Positions 42,601 to 54,599 of a stretch of DNA of 60,000 nucleotides are shown here, piece by piece. The position numbers were made by a program, and so were the translations under genes. The notes beneath the pieces are model-generated. The model searched no databases. It was not told the origin of the DNA and was given only the letters and a program-made list of their open reading frames with translations. Each line of letters begins with the position of its first letter. Position 1 is the stretch's first letter. Source of the stretch: Tubiluchus corallicola (lineage: Eukaryota > Priapulida > Priapulimorpha > Priapulimorphida > Tubiluchidae); contig JAQGDQ010000037.1 in assembly GCA_030141605.1 (NCBI GenBank), forward strand, positions 317,001-377,000. Reading direction: 5' to 3'.

Positions 42601-45600
42601 CTGAAGCCTAGTGGCCAAGTGTATATTCATTGTGATGAAATTTAAGTAATGCCCGTCAGTGAATGGATAGGTGACCGCCTTCAGTGACACGCCTATCTTT
42701 AGGAGCGATATACCGATTTTCCCTTTTAGTTTAAACAATATTTTTACTTGACAAGAAATATTACAATCACAAGTACATTTATAATTAAGTACAATGGATA
42801 ATTAATCAAATGCTAATTGGCTAACAGATATAACCTATATAAAAAAGCCTTTCGGATTCTCACTTTTACCTCATAGAGGAAAGATGTATGTACATCTGAA
42901 ACTTGTTAAAGCACCTATGCTTCAGTGGGTCATCTTAGATGCTTAGCTTTCATAATGAGCCAGTCTCCAATCTCGCCATATACATCAACACTGAGTATAC
43001 TCTACTATCGAATCTTGATTCTGGCTTGCAACTTGCGAAGTTGCAAGAAATGGCAATTGTACTAGCATGTTCGTTAAAAATACATTCTGCAGCAAATCAG
43101 AAGTGATCAATAATATTGCAAAAAATAAAATGTACTTTTTAAGTTTGGGACCTTAAAACCTTTGTTTTTTTAAGCTAACAAATATATTTGCATGCATTAA
43201 GATTTTTACCTCCATCATTTCTAGTTTATCTGGATAAGCAAGGTCTCCATCAGCAGGGTTGTATTGTAGTATATCTGTCCGTATGTAAATGTGGGTTCGG
43301 TAAACTAACCTTTCTTGGACGTCTTCTAGCAATTGCTTTGCTACAACAGCGAATGCTTGCAGTTCTGCAGCTAAAGTAAAGAATGCAGGAAAATTAGGAG
43401 GATAAGAACGCCTATACAATAATACATTCAACTTAGTGTAAATGTACGACAGCTTGATTCCATGAAAATATAAAACTATAGAGAAATTAATGTTTTTCCA
43501 ATGAAAAAAGGTCACCATATACGTGCAGTTTTTTAGGTGAATGCAATGTATGATCACATAACTGTTTTTTTGGAAATCTGCATACCACAACTACGAAATG
43601 CCAAGATTTGAAAACATAAATAAATGCCATTAAGGAGAATTTAAAAAAATGTAATGTACTGACAAGAAATGTAATAATAAAGATATCCTATGGTTGGTAA
43701 AAAATTAAAAAATAAAACTTTTTACTATATTACACAATTTATGTAACTTTTCATAACTCAGTAAAGCTTACAATATGGTTAGTCAAAAATGTAAGCACAA
43801 AAGCTTTAGAGAATATGGATGCAGACAATGAATGGAAATTGAAAACTTTTCTCAAATTAGCTGGCAACTAACAATATCATTAATTAGTTATACGACTGTG
43901 ATTGCCAGTGTTTATAAACCATTGCGGTTTATTTTTAACAACGTGACCCATTGCGGGTAATGAGTTGGAGAAAGACAGGTGACACTGACAAATTGTGGTC
44001 TAGTCGGGATTTGAACACAAGACCAGGGTTTATAAAAACTCTGGCAATGGCAGTCACAATCTAACAAATTAAGGAAACTGAAAACTTACGATTATTTTGT
44101 ACATGTTCTTCCAGCATCTCAACCTGTAAAGTCAAAATTTCCTTACAATGAAATTAGCAAAATCATTACAATATAAATTCTCACAATAAGCAAAGTGTCT
44201 AAACATCAGTAAGATAGATATTAACGAAAAGCAATTATACCTTCAATTTTATACACATGTAGTTCTATGAAAAAGTAAAACTAGTATGACTTACATTTAA
44301 CAAGAAATTCTAGTGGAAGGTAAATTATAGATTGCAAGGCGGAATTTTGGCAAACGTTACATGACGTTACATTAAACGCTGCATTACTATTGCAAATACA
44401 GATTTACTAAACATCTGTTTAAAAACTTGCAAAAATAACGACGATGAAAATCTTGTTAAGATGAATTACGCACCTTTAGTATACTGCACAGTTCAGCCAA
44501 CGTTTCTAGATGCATGATGTGTATAATAAATGGTCTGAGGACATCGTACAAACTAGAACATAGCTTTTCTAAAAATTGACTGAAAAATAAAAGATCTTAT
44601 TCAACCTCATTAAATACAAAGCACGGATAAAATTGGACATGGTTAAGTATAAAGATTTCCTAATATACTTAGGACAAGGACACAGGCTTTGAAACAGGAA
44701 TCTTGATTCCTGATGTAATAATCATTGCGGTAAAATGGCAAAGCTGCTTGTCATTATGCCAAAATAAATGCTACAATTAGTCCTTAAAAAAGAAAACTCT
44801 TGTTGAATATAGTTATTGTACCACCTAATGATAAATAAAATAAATGCAAAAAACATTAGATAAATAGTTCTGCATTTCTAAATATTAGTATCACTAACAT
44901 AGGATGCTTAGTATTTAGCACCACAGTGCCTGAAATGGTGATTGTAGGGCCTCAGATTTTCCGCGATCGCGGAAAACAGACGGAATTCATGGAAATGGGC
45001 AACTAAAATGGAAATAGCTACTTAAAACGGAAATGGTCTGATTCTCGATTTGTTGTAAATTTAATGCATACTAGAGACGAAATTACTTTCCAGCAAATTC
45101 AAGCAGTTTTGTCAGGTTTTTGAAGGTCTTGCTAGAAGCTTTCCCTCGATATTTACTTTTAATGCAATTTGCACAACCACAAAGTCTCTTCTCCGTTTGT
45201 TTCTGCATTTGCCACGAGAAATACGGAAATCTTTAACTTGAGCTTGTAGCGAATGGAAAACACGAGCGTGAAAAGGTCCCACTTTCAAACAGCACGTGGA
45301 TATGGCTTCGAAGTTCTATAATTATATTTATTCTTAAAACTCATTTGAATTTTATTCCTTTAACTAGTTAAGTCTATTTAGTTGTTTTAAAATGGGCGAT
45401 GAACGTGGTATGGTGCGAAAGAAAACAAAACGATCTGCGCCAGTTGTGCGTGTTACAGCTGTGGAAATACTATACTATGTTATACTATAATAGCAATGTA
45501 GAAGACAGGTTCCATGCAAAATAAATGTTTAAAAAATGCAAATTAAATGTTGGTGTTCTTATGTACATGTAAAGTCACAAAAATATCTGATAGACTATAT

Positions 45601-48600
45601 GCTTAATTCATATTAATTTTTTATTTACAATCTACCATATATTACATAATTTGATGACAAATATTAACTATAAGAGCATCCTAACTTCAAATTTCTGTGA
45701 AATGGAATTTGGTCAGTTTTGAAACGGAAAATCCGAAGCCCTATGATTGCATGGGATCTTACAAAAATGTAACGAAAAATTAGTAACAGCATTCAAGGAA
45801 AATGGAAGTTAAGCTTTAAGGTAGATGAACTTGCTTATGAAGGTGAAGTACCTTGCTAAATGATTATCCAACATCATATGCCCGCATAAACGTATATTAC
45901 AGTATACAAGACAAATATTGTATGAAAAAGATAGCTGAGTGGTTATGATATGTTTGTCTGCAAAGGCTAAGCAGCGTTAAAACTGATTAGAAAATGCTTG
46001 GGTAGCCAGCATAACAAATGTTATTGGATGGTATCACCTGCTTTTATGCTTCCCACCTTTTTCTTTTATCGAGGGAGGATGCATTGACATCTGAAAATGA
46101 TTAACACATCTCTGGCAGTTTAGCATCTCATCTTAAAGGATTATCCCTGAAGATGAGTCAAATTCCAGTCCTGCACAGCCATTCAACATTAAAATATGTC
46201 TCGCCATTGAAGTGCTAAACTCACTGCACTGCTATGAACAGTAAAAAAGAAATCCAGCAAGTTCTACGCCAACATTAATTACCAACTTAATAAGCCTTTT
46301 CACAGTTCTAGCGATCAGTGATGATCGTGAAAAGGTCAAAGATTAAGTGAACCAGACAATGTGTTTGTGTACACTTGAGAACGCCTCACAGCCCACGCTA
46401 TTGTAATACTAACAGTTTTAAGAGTAAGGCCAGAACCTTACATAGTTCATTTTTTCTTGTTATCAAGCAAGATCCTGCTAGTAAATCATTCTATGCACAT
46501 ACTAATGCATAATTAAGTAAAGTCCACGTAAAACAACAAAATGGTGTCGTAATTGAAGTTACTGAACTGATGCGGCAAACAGCTTCGATTTTACACACAG
46601 ACAGTTGTAGTTAAGACACATTGCTGTTGTACATTTAACATTTGACCTACAGCAACTGAGCGTGCGTATAACGAAACTGTGAAAAGGCCTATTAATGTGA
46701 CTTACTCTAACTGTGTCCCAGATTTTGAAAAAAAATGATAGTACAATTGATGTTCATCCTCGCAGACATGGACTAGAAATGCACAGCCACTTCTTACCTA
46801 AAATAAACAACACTCTTGTATATTCAGTGATTCTCATTAGAATCTCTTTCATGATTCTTGAAAACAAGTGGTGTAGTGAATTTATACAATGATCCAAAAT
46901 GCTGAAAACGTTGACTAGCAAAGTCGAAAAGTTTCATAATTTTAGATAGAATTCATAAATTAATACTAAGTAAGGAAACAAAATGATAAAAAGTATTTTG
47001 TCGTCAGCTTGATAGCATTCACAAAAAACATTCGGATGTAATTTGTGAATCAATAAGATGGTTAAAAAACTGAGCGAGGAAGAACTTCGTAAATAAGAGG
47101 AATTCAAAAACATTACGATAAGTTTTGCTGAAATAGCACAGAGAAAAAAGTGGTTTTAAAATATTGTTCTCCAAACACAGCTAAATATACAACCATCCAG
47201 GTTAGTACCAGAGCGCAATGATCACGTTGATGCTTTGCAGCTAAATCTGTTATCGTAGCTTGCACACTAGGCCACATCAAAACCTCCCTCTGGTAGAAGT
47301 AACACTGGTGACAATCACTCAGAATTTGTTGGTATCTAATAAACAAGTTACAAAGGCATACAATTAATGCATGAGAAAAGCAAAAAGAAATTATTATTAT
47401 CATATTCCTGTTATGTATATTAGATACACTAGGCACGAGGAATTCCAAAAAAATATGCCATCAAACCAAGTAAATACAGTAGTTAATCCAGCAAAAAGCT
47501 AGACAGTCCTGCACAGGTACTTGACTTCCGATCTTAGCAAAGTCATTTTATAATTTATTCAGCTTTACTACTTACAGCCAACTACAATGCTTTTCCTAGC
47601 TATGTAATTCTTATGACCCTTATGCAAACTCTATGCAATTTTTATTTCTAATAATTTAATCTTTGTTTCAGTTCAAAAAAAAATCTTCATGCGCCAAAAC
47701 GTTCTCTAATCCATCCAAAAGCTATTGCAGTAGCCTCGCTATTGATCAAAATTATTTCACCTAAAAATTTTTTGATGTGTACAAAACAGTAACTCTAACA
47801 CTCATGCAATACCACATCCAATATAAATAGAGTTTGTCAAATTAATGAGATTTCATCAGCTAAATTTATGATAACAACCCATTTTATTCGCAATAAGTGC
47901 AAAAATACAAAATGGATAAGTGACACAAATCTGTTCAGTTTGTTACAAATCAACACAAAAGCTCAAGTTATAGGAACCACAAAGATGACAATGTTTGACG
48001 ATAATTTTGGTATTTATAAGCCAAAAGTACCACGAGTTAATAGCAGTTAACAAATTTAGCAAATACTAAACTATTCGGTAAAACTGTTGTTCTATAATAT
48101 ATATGTTATAGAACTAATTGTAAACAGTAAAATTAGTGAGAGCTGGAAATATCTGCAAATTTTGAGAGAAACACCAGACACTAAAATTTCCAAGTGCATA
48201 AATTACATTAGTACTGAATTTTGCAGCAGCATGTCAGCTTTGCTTAATGGTAGGCCTTGAATTTGCAAAACTGGTATCTGGGTTTACATGTAGTATTATC
48301 CACCCACTAATGACACAACAGGTGCTGATAAATATGTAGGTTCTTGTATAGCGTATATGCTACTAAATACAGATAATAATGATTAGTAAATAGCACAAGA
48401 CTTGGAAAATGTGCCTTACTATGAAGCGAGGCGATAAATTTCTATCAGTCTTTAATTTACTACATAAAACTGCTGAAATGATGCGTCGCAAAAACGTTAC
48501 TTCTCAAACAAGGCTCAATTCACAAAAATTTAGCTCGCACATTTTTCTAGTTTACATACAAATCTGAATGTATAATTCATCATACTCTGGACTTTTATCG

Positions 48601-48882
48601 AGCCGTTGTTCTATTTGTTCCATCAGCATTTTCACTCTGGGTGCGTTGGTCCGAAATTTTCCATAGAACAGCGTAAACGGATTGTCTGAGAATGTCGATG
48701 TACCCTGCGTCATGGAAAATCACTGTGATAAATCTTAAAAAATACGTAATTCTCTACATTAAATACCTGCTCTCTCGAACAAAACAACACAGTGAGTAAT
48801 CGTTGATATTAGACATGATGTTAGACATGTTCTATTAATGCAGTACACACACAGAACACACGCCCACGCACACGTGTACACA

Positions 48883-48963
<81 letters not shown>

Positions 48964-51569
48964 TTTAACTATGACAAAAAACACTAACCTTTTCTGGCTG
49001 AACTTGCCGTGTTGCATTTTGTAAAATCGTCACCACATGGCTTTTTATTAAATTAAGTGCCTTTGACAAACTCTGCTTCAGTTTAAATAGATAAGTACTT
49101 GATTCTTTGAATTGAGGCTGCAAAATAATGTGAGAACAAATAAATAGTTATTGTGTAATATATTCGAAACAATTTTACTGTTGTTTTGACTTACATTTTT
49201 TCAATTCTCGAAAACACCCAATTCTAATATTGAATATTATCAGACATTGTACTTTTCCACACCTGTCATTTAAATACATCTCACCTTTATGTAATGCAAT
49301 TTTTGTAAGCAATATTTTTTTAATGGACAAAACATTTTTTTTGAAGGTCTCCCAATGCTCCATTGTCACAAATCACATTATATAAGGTAGCCTATATAAC
49401 ATTCACATTAATTTCAGTATTAACAGAAAAACAGTTTAAAAGCATGATTAAATACCAACTTACGTTTGCATTCATATATCCTATACATTCGTCTAATCTA
49501 GATAACATTGGTATAAATGACTCTCTTGTAACTGTCAGTGTGGGAGAACCTAGTTTCTACAAACATAAATTTTTACTTTATTTTGAAAATGAAAAATTAT
49601 GCCATTACTTATTAGACCAAATTATGTAACTGCACCGACATAAATCTACAGTTTGTGTTGCATCATTTCAAAATATATTAAATACATCATAGTACGACAA
49701 AGAACATTGTGAATGGGAAAGTTTTCTTTAACATTAGATGTATGAAAGGATGATATACTTATCATAGGCTCAACTCATGTGCATTTTCATTTAAAAAAAA
49801 TAAAGTCTACTTTACGTTTTGAAATAACAATAGAAAAATGCCACAAAATGGGTATACCCTATTATTCCAAGTGGGCATCTTCAATCGTAAATTTTATCGT
49901 CACTGAAAGATACCATATCGAGCTTCATGCTCATGTTTAATGCAATAATAATGCTGTGTGAAGAAGTCATATATACATAAATACATAAAAGCCAAATACC
50001 GGCAGAATTAATAAATATTATATTCAACAGTCTCGAAAATAGAACTAAGTTTATTAAGGCACGAACATTACCTGTGTTATGCTTTCCAGTTCATTGAAGT
50101 AAGAAAGTTTGTTGTTCACATTATCAACAGTATTTACTAGCTTTGTCTGCAAACAGAAGACTGCAGCTATAAACAGTATAACGTATAAAAATGTAAAAGT
50201 TCAGCAAAAAAAATTAAGGTACCGAAGTTGCAATGACAAGTGGGTCACCTTTTACACCAAATAATTTCAGTAGATAAACAGTAGATATTTTTAATAAATG
50301 TTGATGAAGGAGTTTATTTATGTCCTAAGGCATCTCATAAAAATCTTTTGCATAAACATTTGAGGGGGTAAAAAGTGAAAGAAAACTGAAGTCAATAATC
50401 TGACATTTACCTGATCAGCTAGCAGTTGTTCACAGGCTTCGTGTAAGGCATTTGTTTTAGTTGACACAAACACATACTGTTCATTGAGGTTCTGCAAGAA
50501 CTGCAGAGCACTCCCCACATCAACTAGCATATTATCACAGTGAGTTTTATAGTCTTCCAGGTGCTGCAGATATGACCTGAAAGGCAAAACCCAGTGTTTA
50601 CTAACCATTACCAAAATTTCATTCTGCAGGTTATGGATGTTTACACATTTGGTGAAATGATAACTATAATCTGTTTTTCAGACGATGCCATACAATAAAT
50701 TATTTCGAATGCTAAATATGACACTGAACGTGTTGTTAGTTATCCTGCAAGGAGTCTCAGTGTATTGCAACACTTTATTTTTTGCAGGCTGCTTCCCAAT
50801 TAATGTGTAGATACATGTAATTTATGACAAAGTTCTCTTTTTTGTTTAGTCATAAAATAATATAAATATGTGAGCTGCAGTCGATAAATATATTACAAGA
50901 TCTATTACTACACAATATATTTATTTATGTGAGCTGCACTGCCTGCAGGTAACTGGAAAGATGCTTCTAAAAATACTGCACGTGGCATTCGTGTGTCGAC
51001 TGAAGACAGCTACTGTTGCAGGAAGAAAGAACAAGAAGGTCATTCATACAACCTTGTAAATAATTCTTCATTCAATTTTTTGTTTGCATAATTCTAGTGC
51101 ATAAATGAAGAAGCAAAGTGAAATGACTTTATAACGGTGTTTGATGGATGTGCAGAGATTCGCACTAAATTCCTGGAATAATATCAATACAATAACAATA
51201 AAAACTCATTTTTCCCATCGATACAATAATCGATCTGATGACACACACCTGATTCCTGAAGTCTAGTAAACGTAACTTTAATCCACAATTTTTTAAATAC
51301 TTACTTTGAATTAATTTGTAGCAATTTCTACACTGCAAAACTGATACACAAATACATAATAGAACAATAATCAAATAAAAGGCATGCCTGTAACTAGCAT
51401 CATCCTCTTTTTCCATTTCCATTTCCACGTCGGCAAACCAGTTAAAAAACTGCTGGGCATTGTCGATTTTTTCTTTCTGTCTTTCCAAGTTTGCTATACT
51501 GACAGCAGGCTGACTAGTCTGGTCCAGTGTGTTAGGATAGCTTGACCCTGGTGAAGTCTCACTGGTCAC
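36284..51569 (-). CDS. COG3: COG3, conserved oligomeric Golgi complex subunit 3 (N-terminal exon missing)
   Basis: Lobe A subunit of the COG complex that tethers retrograde vesicles at the Golgi. Twenty exons, in transcript order: 51569-51388, 50576-50411, 50146-50072, 49556-49464, 49117-48989, 48704-48586, 47335-47209, 46797-46706, 44579-44474, 44123-44090, 43370-43210, 42331-42157, 41572-41460, 40852-40763, 40260-40140, 39235-39153, 38604-38398, 37968-37765, 37093-36995, 36649-36284. All phases fit; 913 residues follow from the first acceptor. Family landmarks are [106 protein letters not shown] and [12 protein letters not shown]. The first exon listed begins after TCTAG and has no ATG, so the true start is upstream. 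The first intron uses a GC donor. About 120 residues of acidic Ser/Thr-rich tail follow the normal family end. Confidence 0.95.
37252..37300. repeat. (AAT)n microsatellite
   Basis: Trinucleotide AAT/ATA run with a short A-rich interruption, in the COG3 intron between exons 18 and 19. Confidence 0.9.
39412..40006. repeat. long imperfect inverted repeat, ~205-bp arms
   Basis: Left arm 39412-39618 and right arm 39801-40006 are reverse complements with scattered mismatches and small gaps. Landmarks on the left are CAGTACTTGATAAATC, AATTATGGTTTCATAAAATA, TTTCCTGACCTGCATTTAGG and ATGCCAGAAACATT; on the right the complements occur in reverse order. The spacer of about 180 bp has a TA microsatellite (39617-39641). 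It lies in the COG3 intron between exons 15 and 16 and could fold as a long hairpin. Confidence 0.88.
40020..40050. repeat. short (CA)/(CGCA) microsatellite
   Basis: ACACACGCACGCACGCACAC-type run in the same COG3 intron as the long inverted repeat. Confidence 0.8.
43894..44075 (-). mobile_element. tRNA-derived SINE-like element in a COG3 intron
   Basis: On the minus strand TTAGATTGTGACTGCCATTG is followed about 30 nt later by GTGTTCAAATCCCGAC, resembling a Pol III B box (GGTTCGAATCC) at tRNA-like distance. The ends also form an inverted pair (GACTGTGATTGCCAG at the left; the complement of its CTGGCAAT...CACAATC at the right). It sits just beyond COG3 exon 10. Confidence 0.55.
44945..45743. 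mobile_element. non-autonomous DNA transposon, 799 bp
   Basis: Inverted termini TAGGGCCTCAGATTTTCCG and CGGAAAATCCGAAGCCCTA (19 bp, two mismatches), flanked by a perfect 6-bp direct repeat TGATTG (44939-44944 and 45744-45749). The interior has a short frame starting [17 protein letters not shown] near 45393 that may be a transposase N-terminal relic. hAT-like or another 6-bp-duplicating superfamily. It lies in the COG3 intron between exons 8 and 9. Confidence 0.82.
46289..46693 (+). mobile_element. TIR element (MITE), copy 2, in a COG3 intron
   Basis: 405 bp bounded by AATAAGCCTTTTCACAGTT and AACTGTGAAAAGGCCTATT. It is the inverted counterpart of 18537-18931. Its right end lies 12 nt inside the intron from the exon 8 donor (GT at 46704-46705). 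Confidence 0.87.
48843..48958. repeat. compound (CGCA)n(CA)n microsatellite
   Basis: Alternating purine-pyrimidine tract of about 115 bp: CACA variants, then CGCA repeats, then CA repeats. It ends about 30 nt from the exon 5 donor of COG3. Peptide frames across it (poly Cys-Val / Ala-Cys-Val) are artefacts. Confidence 0.95.
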
Positions 51570-52473
51570 CTAGACCAAACAAAAACATTTAAAACTGATA
51601 TTAGAATGATGGAAATTGCTTGCGTTTTAGCTTTTAAGTTTAAAAAATCCTCAAATTAAATTTATGCAATGCACTTTAATTATTTCTACTTTGCTTGACA
51701 GATTTGTACTATATTTCAACTTTTTAAACAAATTAACGTACAAATGCATTGATCTTTGATCCCTTTTGCTTTCACTCAAAAAATGGACGAGCAACTAAGA
51801 AACAAGTCAGAAATTTTTATCATTAAATATGCCAAAAACACATTTCAAAACTACTAAAAAAAGTTTTAAAAAAGATGCCAGCAAACTATTTGCATAAATA
51901 CAGCATGAAAATTAATTAGTTATTTACAGATTAAGTGTTATACAAAAAAAATGAAATAAAATCAGTTCAACGCATGTCCACTCAGAATTATGTTTCATAC
52001 CTATGGAACACCTGCAACCTAGGTTTTGCACTCACTTAGATTAAATCTACGTGTCCTTCCTTCAGTTTTACGAAAATTATTGATTTGTTGGAACATTAGT
52101 GACCAGTGACCAAGACATATAGCTAGACAACGTTAGCTAACACATGACCAAGAAAGTAAGATAAAAACAGATTACAAGCAACATGTTAACATTTGTAGCA
52201 TAAATAGCTACACTAACAGAGTGGGAAAAATACCAAGAGAACTTTTGCTCTATTTAGTCTACGTTTGCACACTTTGTGTGAAATCTTGATGTTCTAAGTT
52301 TATACCAAATGTTCCACAATTCTATTTGGGTTTATAAATCATCATTAGACAACAAATGATTGCTTGACAATTTGAAATACAAATTTAGAATTTGGGTTAA
52401 TGTACCCGATATGGTCATTTGGCAACAAAATCTACCGGAGATAAAAATCTATTTTATCGTTCTTGTTTTTTAC

Positions 52474-52543
52474 TAAATGAAGTTCTGCTGGGCTACTAAA
52501 ACTTCCACAACATGAATTATCTTGTGCAACATCTGTCCTGGTA
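52474..52543 (-). CDS. COG3: candidate upstream exon of COG3
   Basis: A 70-nt open stretch between a TTACAG acceptor and a GTAAAA donor on the minus strand. Its end phase (0) matches the first confirmed COG3 exon. The translation ends SFSSPAELHL and would join VTSETSPG. Vertebrate COG3 has a Pro-Ala-Glu-Leu segment at about this place. The acceptor tract is poor and no initiator exon was found before it, so this is weak. Confidence 0.22.
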
Positions 52544-53328
52544 CTGTAACTTGGTATTAAAAAGCAAAATAATCCGTCTCCAAGTTCACATGACAGTCTA
52601 GCATAACTTTAACATTATGCTTCAGTAATTGTTCAAGGCCTCTCTAGGTATAATTCAAATAAAGTCAGGCTATAAAACTTAAGCAATGATTAACTGTTCA
52701 ATGAGATAAAAGATCCGAAAATAATGTTTTTCGCGATTAAGTAAATTTATTTATATTTTTTCTGTAGTAAAAGTATACTGTGATATTACTACAACATTTG
52801 TTGTTTAAAAAGGAAAAAGACTAGGTAATTAAACTAATTATCTTGCTTTGTATTTACATTTCACGGATACATGAACAAAAACAACTTTATTTACATGCAA
52901 CACATACAGGCCGTTTACTGTAACAAAAAAGAAATTCCAGTATTTTTCTATATTAGCTTATATTAATTAAATACACAGTTCAAATGTTTATCACATTTCA
53001 GTCTCTTCCTTAGAATCTTTCCCTCATAATTCTAACCAAATAGTTCTCATCAAAAGCTATCTTTATTGAGTTGCTTTAACACACTAATCCAAAGCAGTCA
53101 CTAATTGGTTAAACAAAGAAGTTCTGAAATTACTAAATTACTGTCCTACCACAGTATGACATGAAAAGCATACAAAACCATACAAATATATTACGTTATT
53201 ACATAGGCCTATCAAGTTGTATTTTAAAAGGACACCATCAACTTATGTTTAAATTGTTAAAACAACGAGTTTCAATAATAAGTAAAGTTATAGGTGAAAT
53301 ACAAGTTGATGTGCACACAATGCCAGCA

Positions 53329-54552
53329 CTAATAGGCTGATTTTGACGAACCCAAGCAAAGCTTGCAGCAAAGTACAGTAACACATAGCAGGCCGAATCC
53401 TATGCCGCCTAAAGCCAAATAGTCCAGAATATTCTCATTCCTTCCTTTTATCACTGTTAATCTCATAGTAGCTACCAGTCTACGATCCACCCAGCAACTG
53501 TACAGTGAAGAGTGGTATTTTTTAAGTTTTCTAATGTGTAACACGTTATTAATGTCAATGAAAACCATTCCATTGCTTGATTTGTAGATGTCAGCTGGGT
53601 CCAGAACATCAGTATTATTTTGCCAAGAAACGCGACTGTCTGCCGTTGTACGAGGACAATGAAGTTCAAGACTCTTACCCTCTTCTTCGTACAGAGTATG
53701 TCGCTTGACTAAGGGTGGTATTTTCGGTGGTATTTCATACACCGCTCTATGTTGGATTACGTTGCCATCTGAATCAGTTACAATGCTTTCACTAGGCAAT
53801 GTCGGACATGCTACAAAACATTCTGACACTAGTGTAACAGGTATATTATTCTGTATAGCTTCATACTCTAAAAGTGAAGGCGGTATTAGTGGAGAATCGT
53901 TATGACATGGAATACCACTTGGATAATAATTAAACACAAAAAAGTCTATTGGTACGACAGGCTCATCCTGATCAATTTTACGTACAAAGCAGTTTCCATG
54001 GCGTTTCTTTTTACCCTTCTCCCCACAAACACTACAAGCAGTCCACTCACTCCATAATGTAAACACATGTAAGTTAGATTGGGGTAAGTCAGTGTCATTT
54101 ACTGGATTAGGACCTTCAAGTGGTGGAACGAAAACCAGCTTTCTTTTCATTGGAGGGAATACAATCAACCGATATGCAGCTCGTACGTTCTGCTTCCACA
54201 TGCAGAAATAATGCCCTGCATCAGACAGCAGGACTTTTTGAATTCTCAGCATATTACCATTATTTGATAATATATATCTTGTCTCATTGCCAGGTAAAGC
54301 TTTTTCACCTTTCATCCAAACAGTTCTATAAATACTAGGATCTGTATCAGGAAATGGACAGAGATTGCAAGTAAAATTCACGATCTGTTCAACTGCAGCA
54401 AACAGCAACTGCTGAGGAACTCTTTCATTCTTCAAAAGTGTTTGACTTTCTATGCAATTATTATAGTCCAGTGCTCTCTGTTTCACATCCTCGTCTTCAC
54501 CACATACTGAAGTGATGAGCAACAACACAACCAAAGAGTTTGCAAACAGCAT
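53329..54552 (-). CDS. FAM187A: FAM187A-like immunoglobulin membrane protein
   Basis: Intronless 407-residue type I membrane protein; function is not established in the family. Signal peptide 1-18. First Ig-like domain about 45-135 with Cys62 and Cys117 in DAGHYFC context. A thrombospondin-like segment about 161-193 (LHVFTLWSEWTACSVCGEKG) and the ECFVACP motif near 244-250 are both hallmarks of FAM187. Second Ig-like domain about 283-368 with Cys299 and Cys353 (LYSCW). Transmembrane helix about 379-400 followed by a very short cytoplasmic tail. Length is close to the human protein (about 410). N-glycosylation sequons occur (NFT, NET, NDT, NNT). It lies upstream of COG3 on the same strand; if the COG3 initiator exon is beyond 54.6 kb it is nested in a COG3 intron. 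Confidence 0.88.
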   Translation of the reverse strand: MLFANSLVVLLLITSVCGEDEDVKQRALDYNNCIESQTLLKNERVPQQLLFAAVEQIVNFTCNLCPFPDTDPSIYRTVWMKGEKALPGNETRYILSNNGNMLRIQKVLLSDAGHYFCMWKQNVRAAYRLIVFPPMKRKLVFVPPLEGPNPVNDTDLPQSNLHVFTLWSEWTACSVCGEKGKKKRHGNCFVRKIDQDEPVVPIDFFVFNYYPSGIPCHNDSPLIPPSLLEYEAIQNNIPVTLVSECFVACPTLPSESIVTDSDGNVIQHRAVYEIPPKIPPLVKRHTLYEEEGKSLELHCPRTTADSRVSWQNNTDVLDPADIYKSSNGMVFIDINNVLHIRKLKKYHSSLYSCWVDRRLVATMRLTVIKGRNENILDYLALGGIGFGLLCVTVLCCKLCLGSSKSAY

Positions 54553-54599
54553 AATATCATGAAGATGCGTGCAGAAATCAATAAATTTTCCAAGGTTTT

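Noticed and set aside
45393-45490. Short frame [17 protein letters not shown]... as a gene
   Set aside because: Lies inside a TIR-bounded element and stops after about 30 codons; treated as a transposon relic.
48759-49017. Poly Cys-Val / Ala-Cys-Val peptides
   Set aside because: They translate the CA/CGCA microsatellite and part of an intron.
52000-52110. Frame MFQQINNFRKTEGRTRRFN as the COG3 start exon
   Set aside because: The frame runs into a stop before any donor that fits phase 0, and it shows no COG3 similarity.
53472-53669. 65-residue open frame on the minus strand
   Set aside because: It is another reading frame within the FAM187A-like gene, without independent support.
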